A DNA stretch of 64,000 bases from Streptomyces sp. NBC_00464. Its GTDB lineage: Bacteria; Actinomycetota; Actinomycetes; Streptomycetales; Streptomycetaceae. Every line of letters begins with the position of its first letter. Position 1 is the stretch's first letter. The notes beneath the pieces were generated by a model. The model was not told the origin of the DNA and searched no databases. It saw nothing but the letters and a program-made list of their open reading frames with translations. Positions 27,013 through 35,543 of the stretch are shown one piece after another. The stretch lies in the NCBI RefSeq assembly GCF_036013915.1, contig NZ_CP107899.1, forward strand, positions 6,910,001-6,974,000, given 5' to 3'. The translations under genes were made by a program, and so were the position numbers.

Positions 27013-27966
27013 ATGAACATCGAACGGCCCGCCGCTCTCGTCGGCGCCTATGCGGCCCTGCCCTCCCTGCGTGCCGACCAGGAACGCTTCTACGAGGGCC
27101 TCGCCGATCGGGATATCGCCGACGGGCTGGAGATCCCGTTCCGCGACGGCCTCGGCGAGGACGTTCGTTGGCTGGCCACGCAGATGCGCGGCCGTTTCGC
27201 CCGCTCGGTGATCACGCTGATTCCCGGGACGATGGCGCGCGTGGGTGCCTCGGGTACCTTCGGGCTCGCCTCCGGGGACGAGGACGGCCGGCGGGCGGCG
27301 CTGGTGTTCGTGCGCGAGGCGCGCATCGCCGCCGAGGAGTTGAACCAGCTCACCGGCGAGCAGTCGGTCTCCGTCATCCACATCCACACCGCGCCTTCGG
27401 TGACGGCCGTCGCGGAGAAGTTCGCCCGTTCGATCGACGAGATGGTGGCGAGCGAACCCGCCTCGGTCGCCTGGTCCACCCGGCTCGTCCTGGAGCACTG
27501 CGACGCGTACGCGCCGGCCGTCCCGGGTGAGAAGCGGTTCCTGTCGCTGGAGGACGAGATCCCCCTCGCGCGCGACGCAGGGCTCGGCGTCGCCGTCAAC
27601 TGGGGCCGTTCGGCGATCGAGGCGCAGGACGCCGGCCGGCCCCTCGCCCAGATTGCCCGGCTCGCCTCCGAGGGCCTGTTGGCAGGCGTCATGTTCTCCG
27701 GCGCAGGCCCCACCGCCAACCGGTACGGGGGGCCGTGGGCGGACGCGCACCTGCCCCTCGCCGAGGACGAGCCCACCTCGCTCATGGACGCCGACGAGGT
27801 ACGCCGTTGCCTCCGTGCGGCCGAAGGCGCGATCTCCTACGCGGGCGCCAAGATCCAGGTTCCCGGCGATGCGGCGGTAGACGAGCGGCTCGCGATGGTG
27901 GGCCGCGTCATGCGGCTCGTGGCCGAGTGCGGTGCCGCCCCGGCGCCGCACTCGCCGGGGCTGTGA
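27013..27966 (+). CDS. DUF4862-like protein, probable TIM-barrel
   Basis: This 317-residue soluble protein has a GAYAALPS start and the C-terminal segment FSGAGPTANRYGGPWADAHLP that I associate with the DUF4862 family; the fold is probably a sugar-isomerase-like barrel. No catalytic residues can be assigned with confidence. It is preceded by a GntR-like palindrome and is followed convergently by the M64 peptidase. Nothing in it indicates a link with steroid metabolism, and it interrupts the steroid cluster. Confidence 0.55.
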   Translation: MNIERPAALVGAYAALPSLRADQERFYEGLADRDIADGLEIPFRDGLGEDVRWLATQMRGRFARSVITLIPGTMARVGASGTFGLASGDEDGRRAALVFVREARIAAEELNQLTGEQSVSVIHIHTAPSVTAVAEKFARSIDEMVASEPASVAWSTRLVLEHCDAYAPAVPGEKRFLSLEDEIPLARDAGLGVAVNWGRSAIEAQDAGRPLAQIARLASEGLLAGVMFSGAGPTANRYGGPWADAHLPLAEDEPTSLMDADEVRRCLRAAEGAISYAGAKIQVPGDAAVDERLAMVGRVMRLVAECGAAPAPHSPGL

Positions 27967-27999
27967 GCGGGAGCGTGTGCGACGCCGCACGGTCGGCCG

Positions 28000-29367
28000 T
28001 CAGCGGCGCTTCGGGGCCTTGGGTCCGGAGGCCTTGACCGTCCAGGTCAGGCGTTCGGTGGCCTCGGCGCGGACCAGCGGGTCGCGGACCGACTCGGTCC
28101 GGTCTGCGGCCTCGGCCGTGACGGTGTGCTTCCTGCCGTCCGCGGGAACACCCAGTGCGGCGGGGACGGCAGCGGTCAGACCCTGCGCCCGCTTCACCCG
28201 CACACCGTCGACGTACCAGCGCAGCTCCGGTGCGGCGAGGCCCGTGAGTCCGGCCAGTGAGACCTTGATGCGGCTGGACCTGAGGATCGCGCTGCTCGTG
28301 CCGACCTCGCTGCTCAACGCGTTGGCCTCGCGGTAGAAGCCGGCGATCATGGCCTCGCGTCCGGGGAGGTTGAACTCGCTGATGTTCAGGGCCCGCATGA
28401 TGGAGTTGGACGTGGGGCGGTAGATCCCGAACGGGTAGTAGCTGCTGCCCTCGTACGTACCGACGGTGCCGCCCGTGGGGTCGCTCTCGCCGAGCCAGCG
28501 GTACCACTTGGACTGGTTCGCGGCCATCTGTTCCGCGGTGAGGACGCTGGAGTTGATGTCGGGGAGTTCGCCGCCCGTCCAGGTGCCGTAGCTGTCGTAC
28601 GTGTACTCGTCCGCCAGCAGGCCCACCGAGTGGGCGATCTCGTGGGCGGCGATCATGCTCGACTGGGCGTTGTCCGAGGAGAGGGTCGAGACGCCGTCGA
28701 ACGGGTATCCCTCCGCTTCGAGCCCCGAGTAGCCGGCGCCGCCGTACTTGGCGGAGTTGGAGACGACGACGACCAGGTCGGCCTCGGGGGCCTTGGCGGC
28801 GTAGGACGCGACCTTGTCGATGTCGGCGCAGATCAGGCGCTCGGTCTCGGAGCACCAGAAGTAGCTGCCGAGGGCGGTGTCCTTGGTGACGTCGGGGGTG
28901 GGGTCGCCGGTGATGCCGGTTTCGGCGGACACCGCGTCCACGGTCCACACGTTCATCAGACCCTGATAGCTCGCATAGGGCTCGATGCCGGTGATGTCCG
29001 CCCACTTGGCGGCTGCCGCGGCGTGGAAGGCGTCCTGCTGGTCGGCGGTGTAACCGTCGCCGACGATGACCACGTCGAGCCGGTCGGCCGAAGGGCCGGT
29101 CACGGCGAGCTCGCCGACCTCCCCGTCCGTGGTCGACGCGGAGGGTGCCGCACTCCGGGCGGTGGCCCGGCCGGTCGCCGTCTCCGTGGTGAGCGGCACC
29201 TCGGTCCGCCGGCCCTCGCCGCCGGGCTGGGGGAAGTACTCCACGGCCACCCGCGGTTCCGGGGCGGGCTCCGGGTCCACGGCGACCGCGGGAGTGGCGA
29301 GGGCCGCCCCCATGATCGCCGTGAGCGCGACGCCCATGGATATTGCGGCTGCTCTGGAAGTGCGCAT
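28000..29367 (-). CDS. Secreted M64-family (IgA-peptidase-like) zinc metallopeptidase
   Basis: This 455-residue exported protease has a signal peptide at residues 1-29 (RTSR, hydrophobic core, ATPAVA cleavage region), then a Pro-rich linker, then an M64 domain. The zinc site is HEIAHSVGLLADEY, with His242, Glu243 and His246 and a further Asp/Glu downstream. The N-terminal region LDVVIVGDGYTADQQDAF is also typical. I chose the ATG giving a proper signal peptide; a longer in-frame start exists at 29439. The last 100 residues form a beta-rich accessory part. It is not part of steroid metabolism. Confidence 0.82.
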   Translation of the reverse strand: MRTSRAAAISMGVALTAIMGAALATPAVAVDPEPAPEPRVAVEYFPQPGGEGRRTEVPLTTETATGRATARSAAPSASTTDGEVGELAVTGPSADRLDVVIVGDGYTADQQDAFHAAAAAKWADITGIEPYASYQGLMNVWTVDAVSAETGITGDPTPDVTKDTALGSYFWCSETERLICADIDKVASYAAKAPEADLVVVVSNSAKYGGAGYSGLEAEGYPFDGVSTLSSDNAQSSMIAAHEIAHSVGLLADEYTYDSYGTWTGGELPDINSSVLTAEQMAANQSKWYRWLGESDPTGGTVGTYEGSSYYPFGIYRPTSNSIMRALNISEFNLPGREAMIAGFYREANALSSEVGTSSAILRSSRIKVSLAGLTGLAAPELRWYVDGVRVKRAQGLTAAVPAALGVPADGRKHTVTAEAADRTESVRDPLVRAEATERLTWTVKASGPKAPKRR

Positions 29368-29582
29368 GCCAAACCTCGCTCTGGTGTCCGGCCGGAAGTG
29401 GTGTAAAGGAAAGATGTAAATGTGCTTAACTTTTCGCATAACCTAGGTGGGTGGTGGGCCCGTTGGCAACAGTCCCGCAGGCTCCGGGGAAGGGATCAGA
29501 CCTCCGTGGTGCCCGCGGCGGAGTCCGGACCACAGAATGATCCAGCCGGTGACCACCGGCAGACGCGGCACGAGGGGCGGCC
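29368..29582. promoter_or_regulatory. AT-rich divergent promoter region between peptidase and XRE-TPR gene
   Basis: Bases 29398-29450 are clearly AT-rich (runs such as AAAGGAAAG and AACTTTTCG) in an otherwise GC-rich window. This suggests the peptidase promoter, read leftward. I could not fix -10 and -35 elements with confidence. Confidence 0.35.
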
Positions 29583-31019
29583 ATGGCGGGAACCAGCAGG
29601 GCGACCGGCGAACCGGAGCGGTCGCCCGGGGTCGGAGTTCCGCCCCGGCCGCACCGGGCCCATGGCGACGAGAGGGACGCGCCGGCCGCGATCGGCCTCC
29701 GGGTGAAACGGCTGCGCAAGGCCCGTGAACTGACTCAGCGGCAACTTGCCGAGCCCGCGTACACCGCCGCGTACGTCTCCACTCTGGAAGCCGGCAAGGT
29801 GCAGCCCTCCGAGGCCGCTCTCCGGCATATCGCCGGCCGCCTCGGTGTCGCCTACGACGAGGTCGCCACAGGCAGGCCCACCCACATCACCACGGCGCTC
29901 CGGATGGAACTGGCCGACGCCCAGCGGATACTGGCCGTCGAGGACGCCGCCGACGCACGGGCCGCCTACGAGCAGATCCTCGGCCGCGCCGAGGAGTACG
30001 GGCTCACCCAGGAGCGGGCGGTGGCGCTTGTGGGCCTCGGGGAATGCGCGTTGGAGACGGGCGAACTCACCGAGGCCCTGGCCCGGTTCGAAGCGGCCGA
30101 GCATGCACTGGCCGACGATCCGCTCCCCGCCCGCGCGCGGGCGGTCCGGGGCAGGTCGGTCGCCCACTACCTGGCCGGTGAACTGCGCTACGCGTGCTAC
30201 CTGCTGGAGAGCGCCATCGACGGACTGAACACGTCCGGGCTGCACGACCCCGGCGCGCTGCTCCAGCTCTACACGGCCTCGATCGCCCCGTACATGGACA
30301 TGGGCGCCCACGCCCGTGCCGCGCAGGCGGCCGAACTCGCCCTCGCCCTGGTACCGCAGGTGTCCGACCCCGCCCTGGTCGCCACGATGCACCGGACGGT
30401 GGCGCGCACGCTGCTGGCCGAGGGCAGGGTCGACGCCGCACAGGCGTCGCTGGCACGGGCCACCGAGCTCTACGAGCAGCTCCAGATCCGTACCGAACTG
30501 GCTCACTGCCATTGGATGCGGGGCTACGTCTGTGCCCAGCACGACGACCTTGTCCGGGCGGAGACGGAACTGCGCATCGCGCACTCGATGCTGGTGTCCA
30601 AGCGGGCCGCCCTGTACGTCTCACAGGTGGAGGTCGAACTCGCCGATGTCCTGCGAAGGGGCGGGAAGTCGGCGGAGGCCGCGGAACTTCTGGAACGCCT
30701 GCTGGCCGGACTCAAGCCCGGCCGCGGTGCGTTGCACGCCGGCGGCGCCCACCGGCTGCTCGGGCTGATCGCCGAGGAGGCCGGTGACGCCGAGGCGGCC
30801 GAGCTGCACTACGCCACCGCGCTCTCCCTGCTCGAACAGACGGGAGCCGCCGGGGATCTCGCCGACATCTGCCGGCTGCTGGGAGACCTGCTGCGCGGTG
30901 AGGGGCGGACGGAAGCGGCGCTGAACGCCTACCGGACCGGCCTCGGACACCGCGCCGAACCGGGTACCACCACCCTCGGCCCCGCCCCTGCCCGGCCGCC
31001 GTTCGGCCGCTGGGTCTGA
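29583..31019 (+). CDS. XRE-family HTH regulator with TPR domain
   Basis: This 478-residue protein has a disordered 35-residue N-terminus. An XRE/lambda-repressor-type HTH follows (about 38-92: LRVKRLRKARELTQRQLAE, VSTLEAGKVQPSEAALRHIA). The rest is about 350 residues of alpha-helical TPR-like repeats rich in A-x-L/A patterns (for example GLGECALETGELTEALARFE, abbreviated). Such proteins often respond to peptide or small ligands. The start may lie further in, at GTG codons near the HTH. Its target is unknown. Confidence 0.75.
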   Translation: MAGTSRATGEPERSPGVGVPPRPHRAHGDERDAPAAIGLRVKRLRKARELTQRQLAEPAYTAAYVSTLEAGKVQPSEAALRHIAGRLGVAYDEVATGRPTHITTALRMELADAQRILAVEDAADARAAYEQILGRAEEYGLTQERAVALVGLGECALETGELTEALARFEAAEHALADDPLPARARAVRGRSVAHYLAGELRYACYLLESAIDGLNTSGLHDPGALLQLYTASIAPYMDMGAHARAAQAAELALALVPQVSDPALVATMHRTVARTLLAEGRVDAAQASLARATELYEQLQIRTELAHCHWMRGYVCAQHDDLVRAETELRIAHSMLVSKRAALYVSQVEVELADVLRRGGKSAEAAELLERLLAGLKPGRGALHAGGAHRLLGLIAEEAGDAEAAELHYATALSLLEQTGAAGDLADICRLLGDLLRGEGRTEAALNAYRTGLGHRAEPGTTTLGPAPARPPFGRWV

Positions 31020-31100
31020 CGGAGGGCCCGGCAACTGCCGTCGCCCCAGCGACGACATTCTTACAAGACCTACGCCGGACGGCCCCGGCATCATCCCGGC

Positions 31101-31907
31101 ATGAGTGAATTCGAGGTTGAACTCGCGCAAGGCATGCATGTGGTCCACGACGGACCGAGGGAGGGGCCGCCGATGTTGCTCATCCACGGATCAGGGGCCT
31201 CGGGCTCCACCTGGAGCCCGATGATGCCGGCCCTGACCGCCCGCCACCACGTCATCCGGGTCGACCTCCCCGGCTGCGGCCAGTCCCCGCCCGCGGCGTC
31301 GTACGACGTGGCCGTGCAGGCGGGCCGGGTGGCGGCGCTGCTCGACGATCTCGGCCTCCGTCAGGTCGCCGTGGCCGGGCACTCCAGTGGCGGCTACGTC
31401 GCCACCGCGCTCGCGGAAGGGCGCCCGGACCTGGTGAGGTCGCTCGCGCTGGTCAGTACCGGACCGAGTCTCGACGCGCTCCTTCCGCAGCCCGCCATCC
31501 TCCGCCTCCTGCTGGGCCCGCCCTTCGGCCCGCTCCTCTGGTCGCTCCGCTCGGACGCGGCGATCCGCAGCGGGATCAGGGCGACGACCGTTCGGCAGGT
31601 GGACATCCCGGACGACCTCGTCGCCGGCGTACGGGGCACCACGTACCGCGCGTTCCGGGCGGTGTCCCGTTGCAACATCGCCTACATCGACGAGCGGAGC
31701 GTGCCCGAACGTCTCGCCGCCCTCAAGGTTCCGTTGCTGGTGGTCTTCGGCGCGGCGGACCCCCGCTGGGAGCCGTCGTCGGCGCACCGGTACGAGGCGG
31801 TGCCGGGCAGCAACGTCGAGCTGCTGCCCGGGGTCGGGCACATACCGCTGCTCGAAGCGCCGGAGGCGACCAGTGATCTGCTCCTGCGCTTCGCCGGGAG
31901 GCCCTAG
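31101..31907 (+). CDS. Alpha/beta-fold hydrolase
   Basis: This 268-residue hydrolase has the oxyanion strand LLIHGSGASGSTW, nucleophile elbow GHSSGGYVA (Ser), acid in FGAADPRWE and catalytic His in GVGHIPLLEAPE. It is a complete single-domain enzyme. It is not close to HsaD in length or in the lid region, so I do not assign the meta-cleavage hydrolase role. It is convergent with ipdC and may be unrelated. Confidence 0.72.
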   Translation: MSEFEVELAQGMHVVHDGPREGPPMLLIHGSGASGSTWSPMMPALTARHHVIRVDLPGCGQSPPAASYDVAVQAGRVAALLDDLGLRQVAVAGHSSGGYVATALAEGRPDLVRSLALVSTGPSLDALLPQPAILRLLLGPPFGPLLWSLRSDAAIRSGIRATTVRQVDIPDDLVAGVRGTTYRAFRAVSRCNIAYIDERSVPERLAALKVPLLVVFGAADPRWEPSSAHRYEAVPGSNVELLPGVGHIPLLEAPEATSDLLLRFAGRP

Positions 31908-31920
31908 GACTGCAGGCGCG

Positions 31921-32988
31921 TCAACCCGCCGCCGGCAGCGACTTCAGCGTCGCCCGTGCCTCGTCCATGATCCGCTCGACCAGCTCCGAACAGGACGGCA
32001 GATCCTCGATCAGGCCGGCCACCTGGCCCGAGGCCATCACCCCGATGTCCGTACGCCCCTCGACCAGTGAGGCCTTCAGCAGCATGGGGGTGTTGGCGGC
32101 CAGCAGCACCTGGCTCCAGGTCAGTTCCTTGCCGTGCTTCATCGCCAGTCCGTCGCGGACCAGCTGGGGCCAGCTCGCACCGGACTCCTTCCGGAAGGCC
32201 GAGGCGTGCCGCAGCGCCCGCAGGGTCGAGGTGACGCGGCCGGAGCGCTCCAGTGAGTCGACCATGGTGGTACGCAGCATGCGGTGCGGCAGACCGTCGA
32301 CCTGTGTGGTGACCGTGACGTCCTTGACGGTGGCGTCCAGGTACTTCGCCTTCACCGCGTCGGGGACGGTGCTGTCGGAGGTGAGCAGGAAGCGCGTGCC
32401 CATGCCGATCCCGGCCGCCCCGTAGGCGAGCGCGGCGACCAGGCCGCGGCCGTCGTGGAAGCCGCCCGCCGCGATCACCGGGATGTCGACGGCGTCCACC
32501 ACCTGGGGGAGCAGCACGGTGGTGGCCACCTCGCCCGTGTGGCCGCCGCCCTCGCCGCCCTGCACCATCACCGCGTCGGCTCCCCACGCGGCGACCTTCT
32601 CCGCGTGCCGGCGGGCGCCGATGGACGGGATGACGACGACGCCGGCGTCCTTGAGGCGGGCGATCAGGTCCTTGGAGGGGGCGAGCGCGAAGGACGCCAC
32701 CCGCACCCCCTCGTCGATGATGATCCGGACCCGCTCGCCCGCGTCGCCCGCGTCCGCCCGCAGATTCACGCCGAACGGCGCGTCCGTACGGGACTTGACC
32801 TCGCGAACGGCCGCGCGGAGCTGCTCGACCGTCATCGTCGCGGAGGCCAGGATGCCGAGCGCCCCGGCGTTGGCGGAGGCCGACACCAACCGGGGACCGG
32901 CCACCCAGCCCATCCCGGTCTGCACGATCGGGTACCGCACCCCGGTCAGTTCGGTGAGCGCGGTGGGAATCGGCACGGGCCCGCTCAC
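31921..32988 (-). CDS. ipdC: FMN-dependent NMO-family oxidoreductase IpdC-like
   Basis: This 355-residue protein of the nitronate monooxygenase/2-nitropropane dioxygenase family has the FMN segments YPIVQTGMGWVAGP, MVQGGEGGGHTG and IPVIAAGGFHDGRG. It matches mycobacterial IpdC in length and in its position after ipdA-ipdB. IpdC acts on an unsaturated hydrindane-CoA in the ring C/D pathway. It overlaps ipdB by ATGA. Synteny with ipdAB and echA20 makes the assignment strong. Confidence 0.86.
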   Translation of the reverse strand: MSGPVPIPTALTELTGVRYPIVQTGMGWVAGPRLVSASANAGALGILASATMTVEQLRAAVREVKSRTDAPFGVNLRADAGDAGERVRIIIDEGVRVASFALAPSKDLIARLKDAGVVVIPSIGARRHAEKVAAWGADAVMVQGGEGGGHTGEVATTVLLPQVVDAVDIPVIAAGGFHDGRGLVAALAYGAAGIGMGTRFLLTSDSTVPDAVKAKYLDATVKDVTVTTQVDGLPHRMLRTTMVDSLERSGRVTSTLRALRHASAFRKESGASWPQLVRDGLAMKHGKELTWSQVLLAANTPMLLKASLVEGRTDIGVMASGQVAGLIEDLPSCSELVERIMDEARATLKSLPAAG

Positions 32989-33764
32989 GCCGGGACCTCT
33001 CGTTCGCGGAGCCCCTTGGGGTCGATGACCTCACGGATCAGCCGGAGTTCGGCCCCCGTGGGCTCCCGGGTGAAGGGCACCGCGTCGGGGACGGTGAGGG
33101 CGAACCCGGTGGCCTCGATGACCTGTTCGAGGCTGACGCCGGGGTGCAGGGAGCGCAGCCGCATCGTCCGGTCGGGGGTCTCGAAGTCGAAGACGCCCAG
33201 ATTGCTGACGACTTCGGGGATCCGGTGGTAGCGGGTCGCGGACGTACCGGCCTCGGCCGCCCGGTCGTACCCGACCCCGCTGACCATGTCGACGTGTTCC
33301 ACGAACACCCGCGCCGAGTGCTTGGGCACCCAGTAACTCGTCGGGTTGTTGAGGGTGTTGACGGGAGCGCCGCGCACCCCGAGCAGCTGGCGCGTGGGCC
33401 TGGCCCAGTCGCCGATACAGGAGATGTTCTGGTTGCCGTGGCGGTCGATCTGGCTGGCGCCCATCATCACGTGCCGGCGGCCCGTGGCGGTCAGCGTCAG
33501 GTGCTGGCGGAACGGCAGCCAGCCTTCGATGCTTCCCGGCTTCGCCCCCACCGCGGGGGTGTCGGCGATCAGCAGCGCCTCCCCGTCCGTCAGCAGCAGC
33601 TCGGGGGAGAAGGTCAGCCGCGCCAGGCGCGCACCGATCGCCGGGACGGTGCCCATGGGGCTGGCGAGGATCTCGCCCGCGTCCCGCCAGGCCTCTGCGC
33701 AGGCCACCACGCAGTACTCGGCGCGGGTCGGCGCCTGGATGGCGGTGGTCTCGGTGCCGCTCAT
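32985..33764 (-). CDS. ipdB: Ring-cleaving hydrolase subunit IpdB-like
   Basis: This 259-residue CoA-transferase-superfamily beta-type subunit has LLLTDGEALLIAD, MMGASQIDRHGNQNIS and NNPTSYWVPKHS. IpdAB is not a transferase but a hydrolase that opens the last steroid carbon ring (COCHEA-CoA) without the glutamyl-CoA intermediate of CoA transferases. Coupled to ipdA and ipdC by ATGA overlaps. Confidence 0.87.
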   Translation of the reverse strand: MSGTETTAIQAPTRAEYCVVACAEAWRDAGEILASPMGTVPAIGARLARLTFSPELLLTDGEALLIADTPAVGAKPGSIEGWLPFRQHLTLTATGRRHVMMGASQIDRHGNQNISCIGDWARPTRQLLGVRGAPVNTLNNPTSYWVPKHSARVFVEHVDMVSGVGYDRAAEAGTSATRYHRIPEVVSNLGVFDFETPDRTMRLRSLHPGVSLEQVIEATGFALTVPDAVPFTREPTGAELRLIREVIDPKGLREREVPA

Positions 33765-34627
33765 GCTTCCTCCTGGTGGAACGCGGTGACTGCGGCCTGG
33801 TATGCGGCCTCGTCGCCGGACAGGAACCGTTCGACGAAGGCGGGCCAGGCCTCGGGGTCGCGGGCGGCCCGGACATAGGCGCGCTGGAAGGCCTCGTCCC
33901 GGTCGTGGTCGGGCACGCAGGAGGTGAAATGCGCGCCGTTCGGTGTCTCGACGACCCCGTCGACGAACATCCGCTTGATCAACAGCGTCTGCGGCCCCTG
34001 CTCCTTGAGCAGATCCGCTGTCTCCACGATCCGCTCGCAGGAGACGAATCCCTGGTCGGCGGCCTCGCAGAACAGGTCGTCGAAGTACGGGTCGGGGCCC
34101 AGGTACTGGCCGTTGCCCTGTACGTCGGAGCGGTTGAGGTGGACCAGGGCCGCGTCCAGCCGCAGCGCCGGGGCCGCGACCAGCTTCTCCCCGTCCTCGT
34201 ACGGTGAAGTGACCGTACGCAGAGCGGGGTTGACCTTCATCAGGTCCGAGCCCAGGCCGGCGCGCACCGGCATGAACGGCAGCCGCTGCGCCCCCGCCGT
34301 CAGGCCCCACATCATCATCGCCTCGTCCATCTCGACCATCTCGAAGGCGCCGCGCTGCCGGGCCGCCGTGAAATGCGGCTCCAGCGGTATCGAGTCGAGC
34401 GTCCCGAAGGCCGCGACCAGCTTGCGGATCTTCCCCGCCGCCGCGAGCAGACCCACGTCCGGGCCGCCGTACGACACCACGGTCAGGTCGGTGACGTCCG
34501 AGCGCAGCAGCGCCCGCACCAGAGCCATCGGCTTGCGGCGCGACCCCCAGCCGCCGATGCCGATCGTCATTCCGCTCTCCAGCCGGCCGACGACATCGTC
34601 GGCCGTCATCGTCTTGTCCTGTGTCAC
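33761..34627 (-). CDS. ipdA: Ring-cleaving hydrolase subunit IpdA-like
   Basis: This 288-residue alpha-type subunit of the CoA-transferase superfamily has a GIGGWGSRRKPMALVRAL start region, VVSYGGPDVGLL and EMVEMDEAMMMWGL. It pairs with IpdB. The GTG start overlaps the echA20 stop (GTGA). The gene order echA20-ipdA-ipdB-ipdC is the same as mycobacterial Rv3550-Rv3553, which makes the function of the block secure. Confidence 0.87.
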   Translation of the reverse strand: MTQDKTMTADDVVGRLESGMTIGIGGWGSRRKPMALVRALLRSDVTDLTVVSYGGPDVGLLAAAGKIRKLVAAFGTLDSIPLEPHFTAARQRGAFEMVEMDEAMMMWGLTAGAQRLPFMPVRAGLGSDLMKVNPALRTVTSPYEDGEKLVAAPALRLDAALVHLNRSDVQGNGQYLGPDPYFDDLFCEAADQGFVSCERIVETADLLKEQGPQTLLIKRMFVDGVVETPNGAHFTSCVPDHDRDEAFQRAYVRAARDPEAWPAFVERFLSGDEAAYQAAVTAFHQEEA

Positions 34628-35379
34628 GTCTGCTGCTCCTTGTCCGTGCCGAAGGTGTCGCGCACACGGTCGGCGACGCCACTGAGGTTGGCCTCGAAGG
34701 TGAAGCCCTGCTCGAAGCGGTAGCTGCGGCGTACGTCGACGGGGTCGATGCCGTTGATGGCGGCCTTGGCCAGCCGGATGAGATAGCCGTCCTTGGCGGC
34801 GATCTCCCCGGCGAGCTCCAGGGCGGCCCCGGTGAGCTGCTCGCGCGGCACGACGCTGAACACCGAGCCGTGCCGGTGCAGTTCCTCGGCCGACACGGTG
34901 CGCGAGGTGTAGTACAGGGTCCGCATCAGGTGCTGCGGAACCAGCCGGGCCAGGTGCGTGGCCGCGCCGAGTGCGCCGCGGTCGAGCTCCGGCAGGCCGA
35001 AGGAGGCGTCGTCCGCTGCCACGATCACGTCCGCGTTGCCCACCAGGCCGATGCCGCCGCCCAGGCAGAAGCCGTGCACGGCGGCGACGACCGGGACCTC
35101 GCACTCGTAGACCGCCGCGAACGCCTCGAAGCAGCCCCGATTGGCGCCGATCAGCGCCTCGGGTCCGGCGGCGCGCTGCATTTCCTTGATGTCCACGCCC
35201 GCGTTGAAGCCGCGTCCCTCGGCGGTGAGCACCACACAGCGGATGTCCGGGTCGGCCCCGGCGGCACGTACCGCCGCGGCCAGGTCGTACCAGCCCTGTA
35301 CGGGCAGGGCGTTGACCGGGGGGTAGTCCACGGTGACGACGGCGACGCCCTCGCGTGGGACGGAGGTGGAGACACCCAT
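34624..35379 (-). CDS. echA20: Crotonase-fold ring hydrolase EchA20-like
   Basis: This 251-residue crotonase-fold protein has FNAGVDIKEM, VHGFCLGGGIGLVGNADVI and FGLPELDRGA, the last keeping a Glu. EchA20 hydrolytically opens ring D or its hydrindane derivative before IpdAB. It is the first gene of the leftward ipd operon; a KstR2-type operator and divergent promoter lie just upstream (35390-35430). Confidence 0.86.
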   Translation of the reverse strand: MGVSTSVPREGVAVVTVDYPPVNALPVQGWYDLAAAVRAAGADPDIRCVVLTAEGRGFNAGVDIKEMQRAAGPEALIGANRGCFEAFAAVYECEVPVVAAVHGFCLGGGIGLVGNADVIVAADDASFGLPELDRGALGAATHLARLVPQHLMRTLYYTSRTVSAEELHRHGSVFSVVPREQLTGAALELAGEIAAKDGYLIRLAKAAINGIDPVDVRRSYRFEQGFTFEANLSGVADRVRDTFGTDKEQQT

Positions 35380-35389
35380 GAGCAGATCA

Positions 35390-35430
35390 GCTACCTTTCC
35401 ACCAAACGTTTGTTAGGCCCAAAAGGTAGC
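35390..35430. promoter_or_regulatory. KstR2-type operator inside a symmetrical divergent promoter
   Basis: ACCAAACGTTTGTT (35401-35414) is a near-perfect palindrome and the reverse-complement form of the box at 22984. Around it lies a second, 9-bp perfect inverted repeat, GCTACCTTT (35390-35398) and AAAGGTAGC (35422-35430), which could supply mirrored -10-like GGTAGC elements for echA20 and the SDR at 35544. Confidence 0.78.
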
Positions 35431-35543
35431 AGCGATACGAACGCCGCGGGAGGGTGTCATGCCACTCAGCGGTACCGGCACCCCGTTCCCCCCGCGCACC
35501 GGACGTCGCTCGTTGCCCGGCCCCCATCGAAAGGACACTCGTC

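Noticed and set aside
31101..31907. Alpha/beta hydrolase considered as HsaD (meta-cleavage hydrolase).
   Set aside because: Only generic motifs match, the lid and length do not fit, and it is isolated from ring A/B genes.
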